DNA of 64,000 bases, from positions 13,018-77,017 of the forward strand of contig CALIZL010000079.1 in NCBI GenBank assembly GCA_938028745.1, read 5' to 3'. The position numbers were made by a program, and so were the translations under genes. Shown in pieces: positions 35,915 through 44,208 of the stretch (position 1 is its first letter; every line of letters begins with the position of its first letter). This stretch comes from an uncultured Prevotella sp. GTDB lineage: Bacteria; Bacteroidota; Bacteroidia; Bacteroidales; Bacteroidaceae. The notes beneath the pieces were generated by a model, which saw nothing but the letters and a program-made list of their open reading frames with translations, searched no databases and had not been told where the DNA came from.

Positions 35915-36070
35915 TGTAGTCAAACAGAATTGGATTGGAAAAGCTGGATGTGCATTGTCAGCAAATATATGTCCTCCTTTTCCCTTACGCAAGGGTTTAT
36001 TGGTGCCATGCTGCACACCTCTCACATTCTTTTAACAATAATCTTCCAACGGCAATTCTGTTAGACTATA
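35915..36070. mobile_element. MITE-like element, copy 2 (156 bp, inverted ends)
   Basis: Left end TGTAGTCAAACAGAATTG, right end CAATTCTGTTAGACTATA: inverted repeats of 18 bp with few mismatches. Interior blocks tcctccttttcc and tgccatgct are shared with copy 1. The ends are better preserved than in copy 1. No reading frame. Confidence 0.75.
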
Positions 36071-36220
36071 AGTTCATAGGTTCATAAGTTTAATGCCTTG
36101 TTAAGCTTATGAGGTTTGTGAGTTTATGAGCTGTTAAGTTCATAGGTTTTGAAGTTTAATGTTCTGTTAAGCTGATGAGGTTTGTGAGTTAATGCGTTGT
36201 CCAGTTCATAAGTGTGTAAA
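36071..36220. repeat. 8-bp degenerate repeat tract with longer words
   Basis: aagttcataggttcataagttt, taagctgatgaggtttgtgagtt and similar words, continuing the MITE flank. A phrase of about 40 bp (gttaagcttatgaggtttgtgagtt) is nearly repeated at 36100 and 36167. Confidence 0.65.
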
Positions 36221-36502
36221 TTTGTAGGTCTATTCCCCGCTTTTTAACAAAGCGATCTAATCGCATACCTCTCGCAAGAGCAGCGTTCTTCATTATCTCG
36301 CACCCGCACATCAACTCGCAAACAGGCAGCCGCCAAAGCCCGCCAATAGACCAACCCGCAGGCTTATTCATACAGAACGAATTGCAAAGACCAACTGTCA
36401 AATTCGCCTGCATACGCCCATACGGCATCCTCATGAAAGAGGAAAAACACCATTTACTTAGATTTTCTCTATTTTACTTGCCCTTATTAGGCTTATTTTG
36501 TG
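36221..36502. other. Gene-free stretch before nagB
   Basis: About 280 bp. A minus-strand reading frame of 81 codons (36189-36434) has no recognisable features and overlaps repeat sequence, so it is not called a gene. Confidence 0.4.
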
Positions 36503-36510
36503 TATATTTG
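36503..36510 (+). promoter_or_regulatory. -7 box TATATTTG of nagB
   Basis: TATATTTG matches TAnnTTTG; CTTG at 36477-36480 is 22 bp upstream, slightly too far. About 40 bp before the nagB start. Confidence 0.6.
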
Positions 36511-36550
36511 CAGTTCATAATCTTACAAACAAATTTATATTTAAAAAGCC

Positions 36551-37336
36551 ATGCGATTAATAATAAAGGCAGATTATGACGGACTGTCCAATTGGGCAGC
36601 TGAACACGTCATTGAAAGTATTAACAAAGCAGCACCCACTAAGGAACGCCCCTTTGTGTTGGGATTGCCCACCGGCGGCACTCCCGTAGGCATGTACCAA
36701 GCTTTGGTAAAGGCATGCAAGGAGGGTAGGGTGTCGTTTAAAAACGTAGTTACGTTCAATATGGACGAATACGTGGGACTGCCCGTTGAGCATCCCGAAA
36801 GCTACCACTCGTTTATGTACCGCAACTTGTTCGACCATATCGACTGTCCCAAAGAAAACGTGCACATCCTTAACGGCAATGCAGAAGATTGGGAGGCCGA
36901 ATGTCGCCAATACGAAGAGGCTATCAAGGCCGCAGGAGGCATCGACTTGTTTATCGGCGGTGTGGGTGTAGACGGCCATTTGGCCTTCAACGAACCCGGT
37001 TCGTCGCTCACTTCGCGCACCAGGCGCATGCCCCTAACCCACGACACCCGTGTGGTTAACTCGCGTTTCTTTGATAACGACTTTGAAAAAGTGCCCCGTT
37101 TCTCGCTCACTGTGGGCGTAGGCACCGTTATGGATGCACGCCAAGTGATGGTACTTATCAACGGACACGGTAAGGCCGGCGCTTTGCGCGATGCCGTTGA
37201 AGGCCCCGTTACGCAGATGCGCACCGTTAGCGCGCTGCAAATGCACGAAGATGCCATCATCGTTTGTGACGAAGCAGCCACCGACGAACTGAAAGTTGGT
37301 ACTTACAAATATTTTAAAGACATAGAAAGGGCTTAA
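36551..37336 (+). CDS. nagB: Glucosamine-6-phosphate deaminase NagB
   Basis: Converts glucosamine-6-phosphate to fructose-6-phosphate and ammonia in amino-sugar use. 261 residues, full length. Visible motifs: GLPTGGTPVGMYQAL (phosphate loop, near residue 38), FNMDEYVGL (catalytic Asp near 72), and GVGVDGHLAFNEPGSSL near 137 (catalytic Asp, His and Glu). All catalytic residues known from E. coli NagB are present. It is followed after 4 bp by a NagB-like/PIG-L fusion gene, and the set of amino-sugar genes continues with a NahK-like kinase. Confidence 0.97.
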   Translation: MRLIIKADYDGLSNWAAEHVIESINKAAPTKERPFVLGLPTGGTPVGMYQALVKACKEGRVSFKNVVTFNMDEYVGLPVEHPESYHSFMYRNLFDHIDCPKENVHILNGNAEDWEAECRQYEEAIKAAGGIDLFIGGVGVDGHLAFNEPGSSLTSRTRRMPLTHDTRVVNSRFFDNDFEKVPRFSLTVGVGTVMDARQVMVLINGHGKAGALRDAVEGPVTQMRTVSALQMHEDAIIVCDEAATDELKVGTYKYFKDIERA

Positions 37337-37340
37337 CGAT

Positions 37341-39338
37341 ATGAGACTTAATCTAAGTTCGGAAATCGTTCTAAACAAAATTCCCGAAGAATATTACAAT
37401 CCTAAAAACGCCGTCGAACGCTCTGAAATAACACGCTGCGAGAAAATAAACACCGACATCTTCCCCAAGATTGAAGAAGGTGCCGAACACATCGCACGAG
37501 CCATCGAGGCCGAGATAAAATTTAAAAACGATCAAGGCAAGCTTTGCGTGTTGGGCTTGGGAACGGGCAATTCGCTAACGCCCGTGTTCGAAGAGCTTAT
37601 CAAACGCCACAAGGAACATGGGTTGAGCTTTGCGCGTGTGGCTGTGTTCAACGCCTACGAGTATTTCCCGCTCAACGAAGGAAACCCACATAGCAGCATC
37701 AGCCAATTGCGCGAACGCTTTCTCGACCATGTGGACATCGCTCCCGAAAACGTGTTTACGCTCGATGGAACGGTGCCACAAGAGATGGTGAACAGCAGTT
37801 GCAAGCAATATGAGCAGCGCATTGCCGACATGGGCGGCATCGATGTGATGTTGCTTGGCGTGGGTCGTATGGGCAATATCGCCACGAACGAACCTGGCAG
37901 TGTGCTTACTTCGGGCTCGCGCCTGATACTTATCGATGCCGTTTCGCGCGAAGAAATGACGTTGAGCTTTGGCTCTAAGGAGGCCGTTCCGCCCTGTTCC
38001 ATCACTATGGGCATATCTACCATCCTCGGTGCACGTAAGATTTACCTCACTGCTTGGGGCGAAGATAAGGCCGACATCATACAGAAAGCGGTGGAAGAGA
38101 AAATTACCGACGCGCTGCCCGCCTCGTTCTTGCAGACGCATAAGGATGCCAACGTGGTCATCGACCTGCCCGCGGCATCGCGCCTTACGCGCATTGTGCA
38201 CCCTTGGTTGGTAACTTCTTGCCAATGGACAGACAAGCTTGTACGTTCGGCTTTGGTGTGGTTGTGCCAGCTAACGGGCAAACCCATCCTTAAACTTACC
38301 AACAAAGACTATAACGAAAACGGTCTAAGCGAACTCTTGGCTTTGTACGGTTCGGCCTATAATGCCAACATCAAGATTTTTAACGACCTGCAACACACCA
38401 TCACGGGATGGCCTGGTGGTAAGCCTAACGCCGACGATACCTATCGCCCAGAGCGTGCAACGCCTTATCCTAAGCGTGTGATTATCTTCTCGCCGCACCC
38501 CGATGACGATGTTATCTCTATGGGTGGAACGCTGCGCAGACTGGTTGAGCAGGGTCATGAGGTGCATGTGGCTTACCAAACGTCGGGCAACATCGCTGTT
38601 GGCGACGAAGAAGTAACGCGTTTTATGCACTTCATCAATGGCTTTAACCAGCTTTTCGGTGGCGATTCTGATACCGTTATCAAGGATAAGTATCGCGAAA
38701 TAAAGGCTTTCCTCAAAGAGAAGAAAGACAGTATTGGCGATACGCGCGACATTCTTACCATCAAGGGGCTTATCCGTCGCGGCGAGGCTCGCACGGCTTC
38801 AACGTATAACGACATCCCCTTAGAGCGTGTTCACTTCCTCGACTTGCCTTTCTACGAGTCGGGTAAGATAGAGAAACTGCCTATGGGCGAGGCCGATGTA
38901 AAGGTGGTTCGCGAGTTTATCCACGGCATTCAGCCGCACCAGATATACGTTGCAGGCGACTTGGCCGACCCACATGGTACGCACAAGAAGTGTACCGACG
39001 CCGTTTTCGCCGCCATTGACGAAGAGTTGAAGGCCGGCGAGAAGTGGCTCGACGACTGTCGCGTATGGATGTACCGTGGCGCTTGGGCCGAATGGGAAAT
39101 CGAAAACATCGAAATGTGTGTGCCCATGAGCCCCGAAGAGTTGCGCGCTAAACGCAATTCCATCCTCAAACATCAGTCGCAAATGGAGAGCGCGCCTTTC
39201 TTGGGCAACGACGAACGCCTATTCTGGCAACGTTCGGAAGACCGAAACCGCGGCACTGCTGCACTATACGATAAGCTTGGCTTGGCTTGTTACGAGGCTA
39301 TGGAGGCCTTCGTTGAGTATAAGTTCAAGGAGATGTAG
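37341..39338 (+). CDS. NagB-like domain fused to PIG-L (LmbE-type) deacetylase
   Basis: 665 residues. Residues about 45-290 resemble NagB (GLGTGNSLTPVFEELIKR, FNAYEYFPL), but the catalytic block reads GVGRMGNIATNEPGS where true NagB has VDGHxAFNEP, so the key Asp and His are missing. From about residue 375 there is a PIG-L/LmbE metal-dependent deacetylase domain: IIFSPHPDDDVISMGGTL (metal ligands H, D, D) and, near residue 535, ADPHGTHKKC (second His). The second half probably removes acetyl groups from an N-acetylated sugar derivative; the first half may bind or regulate. Such fusions are known in Bacteroidota, annotated as glucosamine-6-phosphate deaminase. Directly follows nagB (4 bp). Confidence 0.9.
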   Translation: MRLNLSSEIVLNKIPEEYYNPKNAVERSEITRCEKINTDIFPKIEEGAEHIARAIEAEIKFKNDQGKLCVLGLGTGNSLTPVFEELIKRHKEHGLSFARVAVFNAYEYFPLNEGNPHSSISQLRERFLDHVDIAPENVFTLDGTVPQEMVNSSCKQYEQRIADMGGIDVMLLGVGRMGNIATNEPGSVLTSGSRLILIDAVSREEMTLSFGSKEAVPPCSITMGISTILGARKIYLTAWGEDKADIIQKAVEEKITDALPASFLQTHKDANVVIDLPAASRLTRIVHPWLVTSCQWTDKLVRSALVWLCQLTGKPILKLTNKDYNENGLSELLALYGSAYNANIKIFNDLQHTITGWPGGKPNADDTYRPERATPYPKRVIIFSPHPDDDVISMGGTLRRLVEQGHEVHVAYQTSGNIAVGDEEVTRFMHFINGFNQLFGGDSDTVIKDKYREIKAFLKEKKDSIGDTRDILTIKGLIRRGEARTASTYNDIPLERVHFLDLPFYESGKIEKLPMGEADVKVVREFIHGIQPHQIYVAGDLADPHGTHKKCTDAVFAAIDEELKAGEKWLDDCRVWMYRGAWAEWEIENIEMCVPMSPEELRAKRNSILKHQSQMESAPFLGNDERLFWQRSEDRNRGTAALYDKLGLACYEAMEAFVEYKFKEM

Positions 39339-39359
39339 CGGATAAAGAGGGGAGGAGGA

Positions 39360-39435
39360 GTTACTAGTTAACAAGTAGACGAGTTGACAAGCTAACCAAT
39401 TAGCACGTTGACGAGTTGGCGAGTTGACACGTTAA
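39360..39435. repeat. 8-bp degenerate tandem repeat tract
   Basis: tagttaac aagtagac gagttgac aagctaac caattagc acgttgac gagttggc gagttgac acgttaac in 8-base steps between the PIG-L fusion gene and the kinase gene. Confidence 0.8.
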
Positions 39436-39573
39436 CCATTCGCCCTCACCATACAGACAATACCATTTAAATCCCCGTTGGACTTATTCTTGCGATGCGT
39501 TTGCCGCCGTGCAGCGTATTTAAGCGTAAACCCAATGGGGATTTTGCCTAATCTAAACGATCATATTATCATC

Positions 39574-40662
39574 ATGGAAGAAAAGAATTTGCTCCAACTG
39601 GTGTCGCATTTCGACGTGAAGGGCACCGTTAAGAGCGTGAAACCACTGGGAAACGGACTGATTAACGACACCTATAAGGTGACGATGAACGAACCGAACG
39701 CCCCCTGTTACGTGTTGCAACGCATCAACAATGCCATCTTTAAAGATGTGGAACTGCTGCAACGAAACATCGAAACCGTTACCGCGCACTTGCGAAAGAA
39801 ACTGGAAGAGCAGGGCGCAACCGACATCGACCGCCGCGTGCTGACCTTCATCAAGGCCGAAACGGGCAAGACTTATTGGCGCGAAACCGACGATACTTAT
39901 TGGCGCATGATGCTGTTTATACCCGATGCCTATACCTACGAGACGGTGAACGAAGAATATTCGCATGCCGCTGGTTTGGCTTTCGGACAGTTCGAGGCCG
40001 CCCTTGTAGACCTCCCCGCCGAATTGGGAGAAACCATTCCCGATTTCCACAACATGGAATTGCGTGCCCGACAGCTGAAAGAGGCCGTGCAGAAAGACCC
40101 CGTTAAGCGCCTTTCTGTGGTGAAAGACATCGTTGAGGAGCTTAATAACAACATGGAAGAGATGTGCAAAGCCGAACAACTTTACCGAGAAGGCAAGCTG
40201 CCTAAGCGCATTTGCCACTGCGATACCAAGGTAAACAACATGATGTTTGATGCCGATGGCCATATTCTTTGCGTTATCGACCTCGACACGGTGATGCCAA
40301 GCTTTGTGTTTTCTGATTATGGCGACTTCCTACGCACTGGCGCAAACTACACCGCCGAAGACGATCCCAACCTCGCTAACGTGGGCTTCAATATGTCTAT
40401 CTTTAAGGCTTTCACCAAGGGTTACTTAACTTCGGCAGGCGCATTCCTCACACCCATCGAGCGCGAAAACTTGCCTTTCGCAGCCAAACTCTTCCCCTTT
40501 ATGCAGTGTGTGCGTTTCCTTACCGATTATATCAACGGCGACGAGTACTACAAAATAAAGTATCCCGAACACAATCTCGACCGTGCTAAGAACCAGTTGG
40601 CACTGTTCAACAGCGTTTGTTCGCACGAAGAAGAGATGCAACGCTTTATTGCCGAATGCTAA
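39574..40662 (+). CDS. Sugar phosphotransferase, N-acetylhexosamine 1-kinase-like (APH fold)
   Basis: 362 residues from the ATG at 39574 (MEEKNLLQLVSHFDVKG). Aminoglycoside-phosphotransferase/choline-kinase fold: an N-lobe with GNGLINDTYKVTM (nucleotide loop), a catalytic loop ICHCDTKVNNMMFD near residue 210 (where Asp is the base), and CVIDLDTVMPS near 234 (metal-binding Asp). This pattern is like NahK, which phosphorylates N-acetylglucosamine or N-acetylgalactosamine at carbon 1. Neighbours nagB and the deacetylase fusion support an amino-sugar substrate. Another APH-family sugar kinase is possible. Confidence 0.85.
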   Translation: MEEKNLLQLVSHFDVKGTVKSVKPLGNGLINDTYKVTMNEPNAPCYVLQRINNAIFKDVELLQRNIETVTAHLRKKLEEQGATDIDRRVLTFIKAETGKTYWRETDDTYWRMMLFIPDAYTYETVNEEYSHAAGLAFGQFEAALVDLPAELGETIPDFHNMELRARQLKEAVQKDPVKRLSVVKDIVEELNNNMEEMCKAEQLYREGKLPKRICHCDTKVNNMMFDADGHILCVIDLDTVMPSFVFSDYGDFLRTGANYTAEDDPNLANVGFNMSIFKAFTKGYLTSAGAFLTPIERENLPFAAKLFPFMQCVRFLTDYINGDEYYKIKYPEHNLDRAKNQLALFNSVCSHEEEMQRFIAEC

Positions 40663-40689
40663 ATCATTGCGGCTAAGGCCCGGTAGGGG

Positions 40690-40722
40690 TGCAACCAAAG
40701 GGCTGCATCCCTGCTCGGTCGT
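40690..40722 (+). other. Hairpin between the kinase gene and the CBM9-like gene
   Basis: aggggtgca / tgcatccct with a loop of about 13 nt, inside a larger GC-rich inverted region (ggcccgg...ctcggtcgtggcc). No T-run; it may be a processing or attenuation structure. Confidence 0.4.
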
Positions 40723-40755
40723 GGCCAATTACACCCTAACACCAATTTCCAAAGC

Positions 40756-41412
40756 ATGAATAACTATCTTGTAAAGTCCATTTCTGCCAGCGATGTAAAG
40801 GCCGAAAACGTGCCATCGCTGCTCGATAAGGCCGAAATTCCCTTTGAAACCATCGACAATGTTAATTGGGCGGAGGCCTTTCCTTGCAAGCCCAACGTGG
40901 CGTTTCGTATGGCTTATGCCGGCGATAAGATACTGCTAAACTTCCAAGTAGAAGAAGATAGCGTGCGTGCCGTTGCCCCCGAAGACAACGGACGCGTGTG
41001 GGAAGACTCGTGTTGTGAGTTCTTTGTCAGTCCTACCGATGATGGAACGTATTACAATATCGAGTGTAATTGCGCAGGAACACTCCTTGTTGGTTTCGGT
41101 CCTGGACGCGAAGGGCGGCAACATTTGCCCGCAGACGTGTTGCAAAAGGTTGGCCGATGGTCGTCATTAGGTCGTCAACCATTCGACGAAAGGGTGGGGA
41201 AGTGCCATTGGCAGATGGCCTTGGTCATTCCCACAAGCCTTTTTATGCACCACCCCAACTTGCAATTGCAGGGCAACAGCATGCGTGCCAACTTCTATAA
41301 ATGTGGCGATAAGACGCAAAAGCCCCACTTCCTATCGTGGAATCCCATTGCTTTGCCCAAGCCCGACTTCCATTGTCCGCCCTTCTTCGGCACCATTTCT
41401 TTCGCTCGTTAA
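40756..41412 (+). CDS. CBM9-like carbohydrate-binding fold protein
   Basis: 218 residues without signal peptide. The alternating beta pattern (VAFRMAYAGDKILLNFQVEE, WEDSCCEFFVSPTDDGTYYN, GNSMRANFYKCGDKTQKPHF, then SWNPIALPKPDFHCPPFFG) fits the carbohydrate-binding-family-9-like domain that stands alone in many Bacteroidota. The missing signal peptide suggests a cytosolic role. Binding partner unknown. The next gene, the helicase-exonuclease, starts 29 bp on in the same direction. Confidence 0.7.
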   Translation: MNNYLVKSISASDVKAENVPSLLDKAEIPFETIDNVNWAEAFPCKPNVAFRMAYAGDKILLNFQVEEDSVRAVAPEDNGRVWEDSCCEFFVSPTDDGTYYNIECNCAGTLLVGFGPGREGRQHLPADVLQKVGRWSSLGRQPFDERVGKCHWQMALVIPTSLFMHHPNLQLQGNSMRANFYKCGDKTQKPHFLSWNPIALPKPDFHCPPFFGTISFAR

Positions 41413-41441
41413 CCCCTCTTCGCCCCCTCCAATCAACGAAT

Positions 41442-44144
41442 ATGTCCAATACCACACAAGCTTGGCAACCCGACGAAAGCCAACAACGGGTGATAAACTT
41501 GCAACAAGGCATTCACCTTGTGTTGGCTCCGCCGGGGTGCGGAAAAACACAAATACTTACCGAACGCGTGCGCTTGGCTCGTAAAAACGGAGTGAACTAC
41601 GCCGACATGCTGTGTCTTACCTTCACAAACCGTGCTGCACGCGGTATGGTAGAGCGCATAAAGGCCAACATCGACGATGTTGCCGCGGCCGAAGTGTACG
41701 TAGGCAACGTGCATCGCTTTTGTTCGCGCTTTCTATACGACAACGGATTGATTGCCGCCGAGACGTCGGTTATCGACGACGACGATGCCCTGAGCATCCT
41801 TACGCGCTACACCGAGGAAGACGAAATGAAGGTGGCCGAAAGCTTTAAACGCCGTCGCGACTACTTTGAAATTATCTTCTTGTCGCACCTGATGCACCAA
41901 ATTGCGCAAGCACATCCCAAAAACTTGCGCCTACACGCCGACTGCTTGTCGGCCGAAGACGTGCACGCCATGCGCAAGTTGTGCGAACTGAACCGCATAG
42001 ACTTCACACCGCAGGCCATGACCGACATCTACCTGCACGCCTCCACCTACGAAACCATGTTGCAGGGCGCACAGATAGACTACGCGGCACTTTGTCTTGT
42101 GGTGGCCCTTTTGCGCAAAATGAAGTTCGCCAAGCAATACGAAGACTACAAACGAGAAAACAAACTGGTTGATTTTGAAGACCTTTTGCTCCTTACTTAC
42201 GATGCACTAGTGGCCGATGTAGCGGGCGTTTATCGGCGATATGCTTGGTTGCAGGTAGACGAAGTGCAAGACCTTAACCCCCTGCAACTAGCCATTGTCG
42301 ATGCGCTAACGGCCAAAGAAAACCCCACGGTGATGTTTCTGGGCGACGAACAACAGGCCATTTTCTCCTTTATGGGGGCGAAACTAGACACGCTTAACCA
42401 ACTTAGGCAGCGTTGCGGAACCCATGTTCACCACCTTTCTGTTAACCATCGTTCGCCAAAATACTTGCTCAACGTGTTCAATACCTACGCCAAAGCCATG
42501 CTCAACATCGACGAACGACTGCTGCCCGAGGCCGACAACAGCGACATGGGCACAGGAAACGAACTGCAAGTGGTAAGCAGTAACGTGTTGGACACCGAGT
42601 ATAAGGACGTGGCAAGGCTGGCAGGAAACCTGCAAACACAAAGTCCTAACGAAACAACGGCCATCATTGTAAACGCCAATCGCGACGCCGACGACCTTAG
42701 TCGCGCACTTCATGCGCAGGGTTTGAGCCATTTCAAGGTGTCGGGACAAGACCTCTTCGCCTCGCCAGAGGTAAAGCTACTCTTCGCCCACCTTAACATA
42801 TTGGCCAACGCTCACAACTTTATAGCTTGGGCTAGGCTACTAAAAGGCTTGCGTGTATTTGAAGGTAACGCTGCCGCACGCAATTTTGTGCAAGCCCTTT
42901 TGCGCTGTGCCATGCTGCCAACCGACCTGCTTTCGGCCGATAAATCTAGTTATATCGAGCGTTTCGCCCATTGTTTCGATACCGAAGAGATAGTGGTTTT
43001 CGACACCGAAACCACGGGTCTGAACGTCTTTGAAGACGACATCGTGCAGATTGCAGCCGTAAAAATGCGTGCCGGATGCGTGGTGGAGGGGTCGGCTTTC
43101 AACGTTTTCATCAAGACAGAACGCCCCATTCCTGCCATGCTTGGCGACATTCCCAACCCCATTGTGGCCGAATTGCAGCACAACACCTGTCTGCCTGCCG
43201 CACAAGCCCTGCAAAGCTTTATGCAATATGTGGGCAACAGCATGCTGTTGGCTCACAATGCCGACTTCGATTACAACATTCTCCGCTTTAATTTGCAACG
43301 CTATTGCCCCTCGATAGACTTGCACGCCACCCATCCCACATACTTCGATTCGCTCAAAATCATTCGGTTGCTCCAGCCAGGCCTTAAACAATACAAGCTT
43401 AAAGCCTTGCTCGAAGTGCTGCATTTGGAAGGAACAAACTCGCACTTGGCCGACGAAGACGTGCAAGCCACGGTGAGCTTGGTGGGCTATTGCAGGCAAA
43501 AGGCAGCCGAGATGATACCTGCCCAGCAGCAATTTCTGGCTCGTCAGCGCGTGCAACATTGTGCCGCGGTGTTTCGCCAACGTTATGCCGAGCTTTTCAA
43601 TGCCCACTATGCACGGCTCTATTGCGTGCCCACCGAGGGCTCAAAGCCAGCCTTGGTGCAGGCGATAAACGATTTCTACACCTTCCTTCTCGAAGAAAAC
43701 CACATCCAACCCGTGCCCAACATCGCCTATGTTGAGGCCTATTTGCAGGGCAACATGCTTGCCGGCGACGAGGCACAAGCCTTGGTTCAGCAACTGCAAG
43801 CCCACATTATGGAGCTGAACACCTTGAAAGAGGCCGACCTTTGCGGTAGCGATTTCATTGCCGAACGCATCTACGTAACCACCATCCACAAGGCTAAGGG
43901 GTTGGAATTCGACAATGTGCTGATATTCGATGCCGTAGATGGGCGTTATCCCAACTTCTATACGCGCACCGATGAGCGGCAAACAAGCGAAGATGCACGC
44001 AAGTTTTACGTGGCCATGACGCGTGCCAAGCGGCGCCTTTTCGTGTCGTGGGCACTGTCGCGCGAGGCATACAACGGCACGTCGCGCCCCTGCGAGTTAA
44101 CCCCTTTCATGCGGCCTGTGCTGCATCTCTTTGCAGGTGGTTAG
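41442..44144 (+). CDS. UvrD-type helicase with a nested DnaQ-like 3'-5' exonuclease domain
   Basis: 900 residues from the ATG at 41442 (MSNTTQAWQPDESQQ). Superfamily 1 helicase: Walker A APPGCGKTQ near residue 29, DEVQD near 271, Walker-type motif VNHRSPKYLL near 340, and C-terminal motifs VTTIHKAKGLEFD near 808 and YVAMTRAKRRLF near 856. Between them (about 517-700) sits a DEDDh exonuclease: VVFDTETTGL, HNADFDYNIL near 604 and HLADEDVQAT near 667, all acidic residues intact. The exonuclease is inserted inside the helicase fold, not added at an end. Such proteins unwind DNA and could trim the 3' strand in one enzyme; role in repair or recombination is inferred. The longer start at 41337 overlaps the preceding gene and is rejected. 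Confidence 0.93.
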   Translation: MSNTTQAWQPDESQQRVINLQQGIHLVLAPPGCGKTQILTERVRLARKNGVNYADMLCLTFTNRAARGMVERIKANIDDVAAAEVYVGNVHRFCSRFLYDNGLIAAETSVIDDDDALSILTRYTEEDEMKVAESFKRRRDYFEIIFLSHLMHQIAQAHPKNLRLHADCLSAEDVHAMRKLCELNRIDFTPQAMTDIYLHASTYETMLQGAQIDYAALCLVVALLRKMKFAKQYEDYKRENKLVDFEDLLLLTYDALVADVAGVYRRYAWLQVDEVQDLNPLQLAIVDALTAKENPTVMFLGDEQQAIFSFMGAKLDTLNQLRQRCGTHVHHLSVNHRSPKYLLNVFNTYAKAMLNIDERLLPEADNSDMGTGNELQVVSSNVLDTEYKDVARLAGNLQTQSPNETTAIIVNANRDADDLSRALHAQGLSHFKVSGQDLFASPEVKLLFAHLNILANAHNFIAWARLLKGLRVFEGNAAARNFVQALLRCAMLPTDLLSADKSSYIERFAHCFDTEEIVVFDTETTGLNVFEDDIVQIAAVKMRAGCVVEGSAFNVFIKTERPIPAMLGDIPNPIVAELQHNTCLPAAQALQSFMQYVGNSMLLAHNADFDYNILRFNLQRYCPSIDLHATHPTYFDSLKIIRLLQPGLKQYKLKALLEVLHLEGTNSHLADEDVQATVSLVGYCRQKAAEMIPAQQQFLARQRVQHCAAVFRQRYAELFNAHYARLYCVPTEGSKPALVQAINDFYTFLLEENHIQPVPNIAYVEAYLQGNMLAGDEAQALVQQLQAHIMELNTLKEADLCGSDFIAERIYVTTIHKAKGLEFDNVLIFDAVDGRYPNFYTRTDERQTSEDARKFYVAMTRAKRRLFVSWALSREAYNGTSRPCELTPFMRPVLHLFAGG

Positions 44145-44208
44145 TCCTACGATGTCTTTTTCCACTTTATTTTTCATTCCATCACACACTCATACCATAT
44201 TATAATAT

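Noticed and set aside
36189..36434. An 81-codon frame on the minus strand before nagB.
   Set aside because: It overlaps repeat sequence at its end and no homologous family came to mind.
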